Shown: positions 35,995 through 44,559 of the stretch, piece after piece
Layout: each line of letters opens with the position of its first letter
Position numbering within the stretch: position 1 is the stretch's first letter
The notes under the pieces: model-generated
Seen by the model: only the letters and a program-made list of their open reading frames with translations
Told to the model about the DNA's origin: nothing
Database searches by the model: none
Made by a program: the position numbers and the translations under genes
NCBI RefSeq assembly: GCF_016734815.1
Contig: NZ_JAERQF010000020.1
Location: 34,432-98,431, forward strand
From: Hymenobacter rubidus
GTDB lineage: Bacteria; Bacteroidota; Bacteroidia; Cytophagales; Hymenobacteraceae
DNA length: 64,000 nt
Direction: 5' to 3'

Positions 35995-37164
35995 ATGATG
36001 GTTGAACAAAACGAGGTAAAAACGCTGGCTCTGCTGGGCGCTACGGGCTCTATTGGCACGCAGGCGCTGGAGGTGGTGCGCCAGCAGCCCGGCCGCTTCC
36101 AGGTGGCCGTGCTCAGTGCGCAGCGGCAGTGGGAATTGCTGGCCCGGCAGGCCCTGGAGTTCCGGCCGGCCGTGGTGGTCATTGGCGACGAGGCTTTTTA
36201 TCAGCCCCTGAAAGCCGCCCTGGCCGGCCAGCCCGAAACCCAGGTGCTAGCCGGCGCGGCTGCCCTGGCCGAGGTGGTGACCCGGCCCGAAATCGATATT
36301 GTGCTCACCGCGCTGGTGGGCTACGCCGGCCTGCTGCCCACCGTGGCCGCCATCCGGGCCGGCAAGGACATTGCCCTGGCCAACAAGGAAACCCTGGTAG
36401 TAGCCGGCGAGCTGATTACGGGCCTCATCAAAAAGCACAACGTGCGCCTGCTGCCCGTCGATTCGGAACACTCCGCCATTTTCCAGTGCTTGGTAGGCGA
36501 GGCGCAGAACCCGGTCGAGAAAATCATTCTCACGGCTTCCGGTGGCCCCTTTCGCGGCCGTTCGGCCCTCGAAATGGAGTCCGTGACCAAGGCCCAGGCC
36601 CTCAGGCACCCGAACTGGGACATGGGCGCCAAAATCACCATCGACTCAGCCTCGCTCATGAACAAGGGCCTGGAAGTTATCGAAGCCAAATGGCTGTTCG
36701 GCCTGACCAATGAGCAGATTGACGTGGTGGTGCACCCGCAAAGCATTGTGCACTCGCTCGTGCAGTTTCAGGACGGCTCGCTGAAGGCGCAACTGGGCCT
36801 GCCCGACATGAAGCTGCCCATCCAATACGCCCTGGGCTACCCGCAGCGGCTGGCCAATACCTTTCCGCGCTTCTCCTTCCTCGACTACCCCACGCTCACC
36901 TTCGAGGCCCCCGACCGGGCCGCTTTTCCCAATCTGGAGCTGGCCTTCGGGGCCATGCGGCGGGGCGGCAACGCGCCCTGCGTGCTCAACGCAGCCAACG
37001 AAGTGGCCGTGGCCGCCTTTTTGCGGGAGCAGGTTGGCTTCCGGCAGATGTCCGACCTTGTGGCGGGGTGCCTGGCGCGGGTGTCGTACCTTGCGGAGCC
37101 GTTATTGGCCGACTTGGTGGCAACCGATGCGGAAACGCGCCGCGTGGCCGAAACGCTTCTGTAA
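35995..37164 (+). CDS. dxr: 1-deoxy-D-xylulose 5-phosphate reductoisomerase
   Basis: Second enzyme of the MEP route to isoprenoids; NADPH-dependent. The 389-residue product has LALLGATGSIGTQALEVV, ALANKETLVVAGELI, the metal-binding PVDSEHSAIFQ, the TASGGPFRG flap region and TIDSASLMNKGLEVIEA, then VLNAANEVAVAAFL. Length is normal. Two adjacent ATGs (35995 and 35998) are possible starts. rseP follows after a family A hairpin, an arrangement seen in other genomes where dxr and the rseP protease gene are neighbours. Confidence 0.97.
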   Translation: MMVEQNEVKTLALLGATGSIGTQALEVVRQQPGRFQVAVLSAQRQWELLARQALEFRPAVVVIGDEAFYQPLKAALAGQPETQVLAGAAALAEVVTRPEIDIVLTALVGYAGLLPTVAAIRAGKDIALANKETLVVAGELITGLIKKHNVRLLPVDSEHSAIFQCLVGEAQNPVEKIILTASGGPFRGRSALEMESVTKAQALRHPNWDMGAKITIDSASLMNKGLEVIEAKWLFGLTNEQIDVVVHPQSIVHSLVQFQDGSLKAQLGLPDMKLPIQYALGYPQRLANTFPRFSFLDYPTLTFEAPDRAAFPNLELAFGAMRRGGNAPCVLNAANEVAVAAFLREQVGFRQMSDLVAGCLARVSYLAEPLLADLVATDAETRRVAETLL

Positions 37165-37190
37165 AAACAATTGTCATCGCTCTTGTTGTG

Positions 37191-37288
37191 GCGGTTATGC
37201 TGAGCGGAGTCGAAGCATCTCTACCGCAGGAGTAACTCATTTACTATTGCGGTAGAGATGCTTCGACTCCGCTCAGCATAACCGCCTT
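37191..37288. repeat. Family A hairpin A12 (dxr-rseP gap)
   Basis: Arms GGCGGTTATGCTGAGCGGAG then TCGAAGCATCTCTACCGCA and complement. Both ends show GGCGGTTATG/CATAACCGCC instead of AACGTCATG/CATGACGTT, a clear case of matched change in both arms. Confidence 0.92.
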
Positions 37289-37315
37289 TTAAACCCACTA
37301 CACTAGTTATTCTCC

Positions 37316-38662
37316 TTGGAAATTCTCACCATGATTGGCCAGCTGGTGCTGGCCCTCTCCATACTGGTTGGCTTGCACGAATTCGGCCATTTTGCCTTCG
37401 CCAAGCTCTTTAAAATTCGGGTCGATAAGTTCTACATCTTCTTCGACTTCCTGTTTCCGATGCCGAGCGTGATGAATTTCGCGCTGCTGAAAAAGAAGGT
37501 GGGCGAGACGGAATACGGCATTGGCTGGTTCCCATTGGGCGGCTACGTGCAGATTCACGGCATGATTGACGAGACACAGGACGCCTCGGCCCTGGCCGGC
37601 CCGCCGCAGCCCGACGAGTTTCGGGGCAAGCCGGCCTGGCAGCGCCTGCTGGTGATGCTGGGCGGCATCATCATGAACGTGGTGCTCGGCATCCTCATTT
37701 TTGGGGCGATGACGTTCCATTACGGCGACACGTTTTTGCCGGCTTCGGAGGCCCGCTACGGCATTCTGCCCAACGGCCTGGGCCGTGAAATCGGCTTCCG
37801 CACCGGCGACAAAATTGTCAAAATCAACGGCCGGCCGTTCACCGAGTTTGATGATGTGTACCGTCCCGAGGTCATCATGGGCGACAACTCCTACTACACC
37901 GTGGAGCGCGAAGGCCAGTTGACGGACATCAAAATCCCGAACAATTTCCTCGACAAATTCGGCAAGCAGAGCGCCGACAGCCTGCTGGTGCGCCCCCGTG
38001 AAACCTTTGCCGTAGACCGCGTGACGCCCGGCGGCAACGCCGCCAAAGCCGGCTTGCAGGCCGGCGACGTTATCAAGAGCGTGGCCGGCCAGCCGGTGCA
38101 GTTCTTCGACGAGCTGCAAGCCGTGCTGCTGGCCAACAAGGACAAGAAGGTGCCCGTGGTGGTGGAGCGCAACGGCCAAACCTTGCCGCTCGCCATTGAA
38201 GTTACCAGCTCGGGCCGCATCGGCTTCGAGCGGAAGTCGACGCTGCACCTCGGCACCCGCCACTACTCGCTGGCCGAGTCTATTCCGCAGGGCGTGAGCA
38301 AGGCGTTTGGGGTGATTGGCTTGCAGGCCCGCGCTTTCAGCAAGATTTTCAAGGGGCAGGCTTCGGCTTCCGAGAGCCTGGGCGGGCCGGTCGAAATTGC
38401 CCAGCAATTCGGTGGCACCTGGGACTGGCAGCACTTCTGGGGCCTGGCCGGCGGCCTGAGCATGGTGCTGGCTTTCATGAACCTGCTGCCTATTCCGGCG
38501 CTCGATGGCGGTCACGTCGTGTTCCTGCTCTACGAAATGATTCTGCGCCGCAAGCCGTCAGATAAGTTTCTGGAAGGTGCCCAGCGCGTGGGCACGGTGC
38601 TTATTCTGGCCCTGATGGCCTACGTCATCGTGTTCAAGCAGGTGATGAAGCTGTTTCACTAA
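37316..38662 (+). CDS. rseP: Site-2 metalloprotease RseP
   Basis: Intramembrane zinc protease that cleaves membrane anchors such as anti-sigma factors. The zinc motif HEFGH is at residues 21-25 in the first helix, a PDZ domain follows mid-protein (TPGGNAAKAGLQAGDVIKSV), and the third ligand region is NLLPIPALDGGH near residue 390. The 448-residue length is normal for the family. A TTG at 37316 gives the start MEILTMIGQLVLAL, which matches the usual opening of Bacteroidota members; the ATG at 37331 is the alternative. Confidence 0.95.
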   Translation: MEILTMIGQLVLALSILVGLHEFGHFAFAKLFKIRVDKFYIFFDFLFPMPSVMNFALLKKKVGETEYGIGWFPLGGYVQIHGMIDETQDASALAGPPQPDEFRGKPAWQRLLVMLGGIIMNVVLGILIFGAMTFHYGDTFLPASEARYGILPNGLGREIGFRTGDKIVKINGRPFTEFDDVYRPEVIMGDNSYYTVEREGQLTDIKIPNNFLDKFGKQSADSLLVRPRETFAVDRVTPGGNAAKAGLQAGDVIKSVAGQPVQFFDELQAVLLANKDKKVPVVVERNGQTLPLAIEVTSSGRIGFERKSTLHLGTRHYSLAESIPQGVSKAFGVIGLQARAFSKIFKGQASASESLGGPVEIAQQFGGTWDWQHFWGLAGGLSMVLAFMNLLPIPALDGGHVVFLLYEMILRRKPSDKFLEGAQRVGTVLILALMAYVIVFKQVMKLFH

Positions 38663-38696
38663 TTTAGAATACCCGAGCAAATTGGCACGATAACCG

Positions 38697-38796
38697 AACG
38701 TCATGCTGAGCGGAGCCGAAGCATCTCTACCCCGCAACTAATTTGATTTTAGTGCAGCAGTAGAGATGCTTCGGCTTCGCTCAGCATGACGTTCTT
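38697..38796. repeat. Family A hairpin A13 (rseP-DUF6702 gap)
   Basis: Arms AACGTCATGCTGAGCGGAGC then CGAAGCATCTCTAC and complement ending CAGCATGACGTT; it fills the gap between the two plus-strand genes. Confidence 0.9.
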
Positions 38797-38825
38797 TTTT
38801 ATAACTATTTCTCCCCTGCCATTCC

Positions 38826-39326
38826 ATGCGTCTACTTGCTGCTTTAGCTGCTGCGTTGCTGCTGTTTCCGTTGGCCGGGGCTGCACCGTTGCACGCCTAC
38901 CACTCCACCATCACGGAGTTGCGCTACAATGCTGCCAAAAAGCAGTTGGAGCTGTCGGTAAAAGTGTTTACGGATGACTTCGAACGCGCGCTTTCGCAGG
39001 GCCAGCCGGCGCACGTAAACCTCACGGATGCCGGGCCGCGCCCACTGGCTCTGGCCACCGCCTATCTGGTGCGCACGCTCCAGGTGAGTACGCCGGCCGG
39101 GGCCCCGTTGCCCTTGCAAGTACTTGGAATGCAGGCCGAAAATGATGGGTACTGGTTCTATTGCAAAGTATCGCTGCCGGGGCCGATGGCCGGCGTGAAG
39201 CTGCGCCAGGCCATGCTGCTGGACGTTTTCGGCGATGAGATGAACATTGTGAACATCGAGGCGGGCGGCAAAAAGCAAAGCGCCCTTTTCCGGGCCGGCC
39301 ACGAGCAGGAAGTGCTGACGTGGTGA
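38826..39326 (+). CDS. DUF6702 family secreted protein
   Basis: The 166-residue product begins with a signal peptide (MRLLAALAAALLLFPLAGAA) followed by HAYHSTITELRYNAAKKQL, typical of the DUF6702 family of Bacteroidota. This is a small beta-rich domain often encoded near M1 peptidases or proteases; the role is unknown. The ending MLLDVFGDEMNIVNIEAGGK is also family-typical. It is followed by the convergent DUF2461 gene with hairpin F in between. Confidence 0.85.
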   Translation: MRLLAALAAALLLFPLAGAAPLHAYHSTITELRYNAAKKQLELSVKVFTDDFERALSQGQPAHVNLTDAGPRPLALATAYLVRTLQVSTPAGAPLPLQVLGMQAENDGYWFYCKVSLPGPMAGVKLRQAMLLDVFGDEMNIVNIEAGGKKQSALFRAGHEQEVLTW

Positions 39327-39327
39327 T

Positions 39328-39392
39328 GTAGCATGGACTCTTGAGAGTCCGCGCGTTTTGTGGTCTATGCGCGGACTCTCAGCGTCCACGCT
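39328..39392. repeat. Family F hairpin between convergent genes
   Basis: TAGCATGGACTC then GAGAGTCCGCGC on the left pairs with GCGCGGACTCTCAGCGTCCA on the right, with a short loop. It sits between two convergent stop codons and can act as a bidirectional terminator. Confidence 0.75.
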
Positions 39393-40086
39393 AGGCTTCC
39401 AACGCCCCGCGCAGAAACTGGCTGAACGGCACCATGGCCCGGAATACGTTCACCACATGCGTCCGGAAATCCTCGTGGCCCAGCACTTCCGCATCGGTCA
39501 TCGTGTGCGAGGCGATGAATGATTTGTGCTTCAGCAGCTCAATTTCGGGATGGTCGACGGAGTAAGCGGCGGGCGACTTCTTGAGCTTGTCACCGCTCAT
39601 TCCGCCGAAATAGCGCTGGAAATCGGGTGCGGCCAGAATGCCTTTCAGGTCGGCGGCGTTGTAGTCGATTTCCTGGCGGATGGCCGCTAGCTGCGTTTTG
39701 TCGGGCATATAGAGGCCGCCACCGATGAGTGTATTGCCATTTGGCCCGATTTGCACGTAGTAGCCAGGGGTTTCAATGTCCTTGCCGCTGGCCGTGAAGT
39801 AGGCCGAGAAATGCGTCTTGTACGGGTCCTTGTTGTTGCTGAAGCGCACGTCGCGGTAGATGCGGAAGATGCTTTTGCGGCCCTGTGGCCCGGCGATGGC
39901 CGGGTCGAGCTTCGCCAGCTCCTGAAACCAGAACTCGGCATCTTCCTCAAACTGCTTGCGAAGCTGGTCGTAGGTAGCCTTGCGCTCCTGAAACCAGGCC
40001 CGGTCGTTGTTTTTGGTGAGGGCGGCGAGGAAGGTAAAGAGAGGTTTGAGCTGCATGAGCGGTGAGGAAGTTTGAATCTGCGTCAT
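39391..40086 (-). CDS. DUF2461 (TIGR02453) family protein
   Basis: The 231-residue protein contains the DUF2461 signature: FTFLAALTKNNDRAWFQERK, GRKSIFRIYRDVRFSNNKDP, then YKTHFSAYF and GYYVQIGPNGNTLIGGGLY. Function is unknown; the family is widespread and soluble. The frame is open upstream into family A repeat A14, so the start is set at the ATG at 40086; the ATG at 40056 (MQLKPLFTFLAAL) is also plausible. Confidence 0.9.
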   Translation of the reverse strand: MTQIQTSSPLMQLKPLFTFLAALTKNNDRAWFQERKATYDQLRKQFEEDAEFWFQELAKLDPAIAGPQGRKSIFRIYRDVRFSNNKDPYKTHFSAYFTASGKDIETPGYYVQIGPNGNTLIGGGLYMPDKTQLAAIRQEIDYNAADLKGILAAPDFQRYFGGMSGDKLKKSPAAYSVDHPEIELLKHKSFIASHTMTDAEVLGHEDFRTHVVNVFRAMVPFSQFLRGALEA

Positions 40087-40091
40087 TTTTT

Positions 40092-40201
40092 GAACGTCAT
40101 GCCGAGCGCAGCCGAGGCATCTCGCGTGCAACAGTGAACCTTGTTGTTTGGATTACTGCCCCGAGCAAGATGCCCCGGCTGCGCTCGGCATGACGTGCTT
40201 T
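40092..40201. repeat. Family A hairpin A14
   Basis: Arms AACGTCATGCCGAGCGCAGC then CGAGGCATCTCGCGTG and complement ending GCATGACGTGC; a few mismatches in the right arm. It separates the DUF2461 gene from the phosphoesterase gene. Confidence 0.9.
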
Positions 40202-40210
40202 TCCTTTTGT

Positions 40211-42682
40211 TCAATCATCATCGCCTTCCTCGCCGCGCTGGGCCCTTGCCTCGCGCACGGCGGCGCTGCGGCGCGGGGCGGGCATGTGGCTGTGCTCGCC
40301 CCGAATGGCCTGCCAGATATTTTCGTTGAAGGCCAAATCCGGGGCGGCGTCTTCGCGGCTCATGTCGAATTTGAGGGAACGCCGGGCGGGGGCGTTGAAA
40401 GCGGTATTGCGCACGTCCTGCGGAGTGGTGGCGGGGCGCAGCGCGTAAGGCTTGAAATCGGCCTTAGCCGTGAAGCAGGCCCACAGCGGCAGGGCGGCGG
40501 CGTCGTACTGGCTCATGGGCGGCAGGCCGAGGATGAGCTCCAGCGTGCGCAGCATGCCGGAAGTGGTATAGGCGGTGTGCACCACCGCGTGGCGGCGGAT
40601 GTAGGGCCCGATGAGGTAGGCCGTGGAGCGGTGCGCGTCGATGTGGTCGGGGCCGTTCTGGGCGTCGTCCTCCACTATCATCACCACCGATTCCTTCCAG
40701 ACCGGGCTGTGCGAGAGGTGCTCTATCATTCGGCCCAGGGCCAGGTCGTTGTCGGCGGCGTAGGACCACGGGTGCAGTTCGCCTTTGCGGGCGCCGTAGG
40801 TGTGGTCGTTGGGCAGGCGGATGATGCTGAGGTCGGGCAGCTTATTCGCGGCCACCAGCTGGTCGAAGTCCTGCTCCCACACCTTCTCGCGGTCCACGTC
40901 CTTTACGCGTAAATCGAAGCCCGCGTAATTCTTGCAATAATTGGCCGCAATAACCCGCGAAGTGGGTTTTCCCTGAAACACAAACTCGCCGTAGGACCGG
41001 AACGTGCGGCCGGCGCGCAGGCAGTAGTCCCACAGAAAGCCGTCTTTGGGCTCGGCCACTTCGCCCCGGTTGCCCTCGAAATCGTATTCGCCACCACGGG
41101 CGCTGTAGTAGCTGGGCCAGCTTTTTTCCACAAAGTCGGTGGCGTAAGCGGCCGTGCTCCAGTTGTGGCCGTCGGCGCTTACCTCGGCATCCACATAAAA
41201 ATTATCGAGCAGCACAAACTCCCGCGTGAGGGCGTGGTGGTTGGGCGTCACCTTTTCGGGGAAGAGGCAGAGGCTGACGTCGCCGTTACCGGCCGGGAGG
41301 TCGCCGAGCACTTGGTCGTAGGTCCGGTTTTCCTTGATGATATAAAAAACGTGCTTGATGGGCGAGGCATCGCCCACGCGCTGCGGCACGGGGCTACCGG
41401 CCGGTACCTCGGGCGCGGCTTCGCGGGTTTTGGTGAAGGGCGTATTGGCATACACCTGGGCCGAGAACGTAGCCAGCGCCGCCGCGTCGGGCACAGGCAG
41501 GCGCGAGAGTGAGCCTTTTAGCAGGCCACCGATGTAGCCGGCGCCTTTCTCGCCCACGTCGCGCACGGGATTGGGGCCGTGCGGGTTGGGCAGCGAGGTA
41601 CTGCCTTTTCCGTTGAGAACCAGCAGCTGCTGGCCCACCACCCGCACCGCCGTGGGGTACCAGCCGGTGGGGATGAAGCCCAGCGGCCGGCTGGCGCGGG
41701 GCTCGCGCACATCGAACACGGCCAGGCAGTTATTATCGGCGTTGGCGATGAAGAGCTGGCTGTCATCGGCGCTCAGGGCCAGGCCATCGGGCGTGCTGCC
41801 GGCGGGCGAGGCCGGAAACAGGGCAGTATTCAGCGTTTCGATGACCTGACCAAGACGGGTATCGATGACCGAAACCGAATTGCTGTTGGCGTTGGCTACG
41901 AACAGGCGGCGACCGTCGCGGCTCAGGACCAAGTCGTTGGGGTGGCTCTCGACGGTCATACTGGGTAATAATTGCTGCCGTTCCACGTCGTACACCGCTA
42001 CCGCATGGCCGCCCCACAGCGTGATGTACAATCGAGTTCCATCGGGGCTGAGCACAACACCATAGGCTTCGGCGGGCAGCTTGAGGGTGCTAAGAATTTT
42101 CTTCGTTTTCAGGTCGAAGGAATACAGCGAATTATCCTCGCGCGTCACGGCATACAGCCGCTGCCCGCGGCCATCAACGGCCAGCCCGGCCACGCCAATT
42201 TTCTGCTTGGGCCACTTTTCACCCAATACCAGAGCGCTATCGGGCAGTAGCTTCTGCCCTTCCACTTTGAAGCAGTGAATGCGATTATGCTGGCCGCCAG
42301 AGGCATAGAGCGTGCGGCCATCGAGCCCGAAAGCCAGCCCTGCCCAGGCCGCCGGCACCACGCGGGTATCGAGCAGCTGGCCGGTGGCAGCATCCAGAAG
42401 CTGGACCGAATTCTGGCCCCAGCCGGCATTCACCACGGCGGCCAGGCGGCCATCGGGGCTGATTTGCAGGTTCAGGGGCAGGTCGCCGAGGGGCGTGGCC
42501 GTGCCGGCGGGGCTCAGCTTCCAGCCGTTGGGCAGCAAAGTTTGGGCGGTGCCGGCAATGGGGCCGGGCAGTACACCGGGGGCGTCAGGGGCGGTCTTGG
42601 TGCTGGGGTTGCCGGAGCAGCTCAGCAGCACCAGCAAAGGCAACACCGTGGCCACAAGGCAAAATCCTGAAGCTATGCGCAT
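40211..42682 (-). CDS. YncE-like beta-propeller plus alkaline phosphatase-type phosphoesterase lipoprotein
   Basis: The 823-residue product begins MRIASGFCLVATVLPLLVLL with a lipobox ending LLSC, so it is a lipoprotein. Residues 60-400 are YVTN-type propeller blades (SPDGTRLYITLWGGHAVAVY, DGRRLFVANANSNSVSV, DGLALSADDSQLFIANADN). From about 450 a phosphoesterase domain of the acid phosphatase/phospholipase C type follows: VFYIIKENRTYDQVLGD, NFYVDAEVSADGHNW, VMIVEDDAQNGPDHIDAHR. The combination is a known bifunctional family; the substrate is unknown. The frame is open 63 codons upstream, but the ATG at 42682 with the signal peptide is clearly the start. Confidence 0.9.
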   Translation of the reverse strand: MRIASGFCLVATVLPLLVLLSCSGNPSTKTAPDAPGVLPGPIAGTAQTLLPNGWKLSPAGTATPLGDLPLNLQISPDGRLAAVVNAGWGQNSVQLLDAATGQLLDTRVVPAAWAGLAFGLDGRTLYASGGQHNRIHCFKVEGQKLLPDSALVLGEKWPKQKIGVAGLAVDGRGQRLYAVTREDNSLYSFDLKTKKILSTLKLPAEAYGVVLSPDGTRLYITLWGGHAVAVYDVERQQLLPSMTVESHPNDLVLSRDGRRLFVANANSNSVSVIDTRLGQVIETLNTALFPASPAGSTPDGLALSADDSQLFIANADNNCLAVFDVREPRASRPLGFIPTGWYPTAVRVVGQQLLVLNGKGSTSLPNPHGPNPVRDVGEKGAGYIGGLLKGSLSRLPVPDAAALATFSAQVYANTPFTKTREAAPEVPAGSPVPQRVGDASPIKHVFYIIKENRTYDQVLGDLPAGNGDVSLCLFPEKVTPNHHALTREFVLLDNFYVDAEVSADGHNWSTAAYATDFVEKSWPSYYSARGGEYDFEGNRGEVAEPKDGFLWDYCLRAGRTFRSYGEFVFQGKPTSRVIAANYCKNYAGFDLRVKDVDREKVWEQDFDQLVAANKLPDLSIIRLPNDHTYGARKGELHPWSYAADNDLALGRMIEHLSHSPVWKESVVMIVEDDAQNGPDHIDAHRSTAYLIGPYIRRHAVVHTAYTTSGMLRTLELILGLPPMSQYDAAALPLWACFTAKADFKPYALRPATTPQDVRNTAFNAPARRSLKFDMSREDAAPDLAFNENIWQAIRGEHSHMPAPRRSAAVREARAQRGEEGDDD

Positions 42683-42837
42683 AGTAAAAAACACGGCTAG
42701 AACTATCGCCGCGCAGGGCTGCGAAGGTAGCGGGCAGGGCCCGCAACTGGCTACCGAAATCGGCTGGCGGCTGTGAACGGGCAACCCTCGACCAATGCGA
42801 TTTGAAAAAATGTCAGTGCTAATTCTTCGCCCTTTTC

Positions 42838-42868
42838 TTTGGAAGCTGGACCCGTGAGCGTAATTTTC
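42838..42868 (+). promoter_or_regulatory. Bacteroidota-type promoter upstream of the L,D-transpeptidase genes
   Basis: TTTG (42838-42841), then 19 bp, then TAATTTTC (42861-42868) fits the TTTG-N19-TAnnTTTG consensus of the Bacteroidota housekeeping sigma factor with one mismatch, 68 bp before the start of the gene at 42937. Confidence 0.6.
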
Positions 42869-42936
42869 CACCTATCTAAAATAGAAACTCCTGAATGCCG
42901 TTGTAGGTGCATTCATTCTCATAACCGTTTGTTTTT

Positions 42937-43728
42937 ATGCTGCGTCGTTTGTTGTGCTCCGGGCTGTTGCTGCTGCCCCTTTGCCAGTTGCTGGTCCAAT
43001 CCTGTACCGCTGCGCCGGCTTCTGCTTCTGATGCGGCTACTGCCGCTCTTGGCGATACTACTGGCGCGGCGTTCTGGCAGCAGCAGCTTCGGTTTCCGCG
43101 GGTGCGGGCCGCCAAGGCCACTGCCGGCCCCAAAGTGGCCAGCCTTCTCCGCACGCATGCCCTCGACCCCAACCACCTGGAAATCATGCTCCGCCTCATT
43201 AAAACCAACATGGAGGTGGAGGTGTGGGCCCGCAACCAAGGCGCGGGGCCGTTTGAGCTGCTGCACGCTTACCCCCTGGCGGCCACTTCGGGCACGCTCG
43301 GCCCCAAGCGCCAGGCCGGCGACTACCAGGTGCCGGAGGGTTTCTACGAAATCGACCGCTTCAACCCCAACAGTAATTTCCACCTTTCGCTGGGCCTCAA
43401 CTACCCCAACGCCGCCGACCGCGCCCTAGGCGAACCCAACCCCGGCGGCGACATTTTCATTCACGGCGGGGCGGTCACCATCGGCTGCATGCCCATCACC
43501 GATGCCGGTATCGAGGAAGTGTACCTGCTGGCCGTGGCGGCGCGGGCAGCGGGCCAGGCCGTGATTCCGGTGCACATTTTCCCGTTTCCGCTGACGGAAG
43601 AAATGCTGGCCAAACGCGTCGACAGCCCGCACTACGACTTTTGGAAAGGGCTGGTGGCCGGCTATTCCTATTTTGAGGAGAAACACCAGCTGCCCGAGCC
43701 GGCCCAGCTGGCGCAAACCGGGCAGTAA
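42937..43728 (+). CDS. L,D-transpeptidase (YkuD/YafK-like), copy 1
   Basis: The 263-residue secreted or lipid-anchored protein has a signal peptide with Cys23 (LLVQSC). A YkuD catalytic domain follows with GPKRQAGDYQVPEGFYEIDR, LNYPNAADRALG and the active-site motif HGGAVTIGCMPITDAGIEEV containing the catalytic His and Cys. Such enzymes form 3-3 cross-links in peptidoglycan or attach proteins to it, in the periplasm; YafK-like members can have hydrolytic roles. A paralogue follows directly. Confidence 0.9.
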   Translation: MLRRLLCSGLLLLPLCQLLVQSCTAAPASASDAATAALGDTTGAAFWQQQLRFPRVRAAKATAGPKVASLLRTHALDPNHLEIMLRLIKTNMEVEVWARNQGAGPFELLHAYPLAATSGTLGPKRQAGDYQVPEGFYEIDRFNPNSNFHLSLGLNYPNAADRALGEPNPGGDIFIHGGAVTIGCMPITDAGIEEVYLLAVAARAAGQAVIPVHIFPFPLTEEMLAKRVDSPHYDFWKGLVAGYSYFEEKHQLPEPAQLAQTGQ

Positions 43729-43761
43729 TTGAGGGCATTTTTACGTAATTTTTCACCGGAA

Positions 43762-44520
43762 ATGATGCTGCGCCGCTTGTTCTGCTTGCTGCTGTTACTG
43801 CTGCCCGCGCTGCACGTACTGGCGCAGCCACGTTCTTTGCCAGTAGGCAGTGACGCTACCTCGTTTTTGAATGAGCAGCTACGGTTCCGGCGGGTGCGGG
43901 CCGCACAGGCGACAGCGGGCGACAAAATAGCCGGGCAGCTACGGCGCCACCACATTGCTTCGCAGCATCTTGAGCTCTTTCTGCGTCTCATCAAGACCAA
44001 CCGGGCGCTGGAGGTGTGGGCCCGCAATGCGGGCGAAGGGCCATTCTCGCTGTTGCAGGCGTATCCACTCGCTACTTTTTCGGGGAGTTTGGGACCGAAG
44101 CGCCACGCCGGTGATGAGCAGGTGCCCGAAGGCTTCTACGAAATTGACCGCTTCAATCCGGCCAGTTGCTGTCACCTCTCACTCGGCCTCAACTATCCCA
44201 ACGCGGCCGACCGGGCCCTGGGCGAACCCGAGCCTGGCGGCGACATTTTCATTCACGGCGGAACGCTCACGGCTGGCTGCCTACCCATTACCGACGCGGG
44301 CATTGAGGAAGTGTACTGGCTGGCGGTGCTGGCACGAACCGCCGGGCAATTAGTGATTCCGGTGCATATTTTTCCCTTTCCCATGACCCAGGAAGAAATG
44401 GCCATCCGACAGGGAAGCCCCAATGAAGCCTTTTGGCAAGGGTTATTCCCACAATACGAGTACTTCACGTTGCATCAACAATTGCCTACTCCCGCCCAGT
44501 TGGCCAGAACGCGGCAGTAG
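43762..44520 (+). CDS. L,D-transpeptidase (YkuD/YafK-like), copy 2
   Basis: The 252-residue protein aligns over its whole length with the preceding gene (LRFRRVRAAQATAGDKIAG, LGPKRHAGDEQVPEGFYEID, HGGTLTAGCLPITDAGIEEV with catalytic His and Cys). It has a signal peptide ending ALHVLAQ without the lipobox cysteine of copy 1, so the two may be sorted differently. It starts at 43762 or 43765 (two ATGs), 33 bp after copy 1. Recent tandem duplication with separation of location is inferred. Confidence 0.9.
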   Translation: MMLRRLFCLLLLLLPALHVLAQPRSLPVGSDATSFLNEQLRFRRVRAAQATAGDKIAGQLRRHHIASQHLELFLRLIKTNRALEVWARNAGEGPFSLLQAYPLATFSGSLGPKRHAGDEQVPEGFYEIDRFNPASCCHLSLGLNYPNAADRALGEPEPGGDIFIHGGTLTAGCLPITDAGIEEVYWLAVLARTAGQLVIPVHIFPFPMTQEEMAIRQGSPNEAFWQGLFPQYEYFTLHQQLPTPAQLARTRQ

Positions 44521-44559
44521 CCCACCGCTTTCGGCTTGCACTGCTGCCTAACTTGCGAC

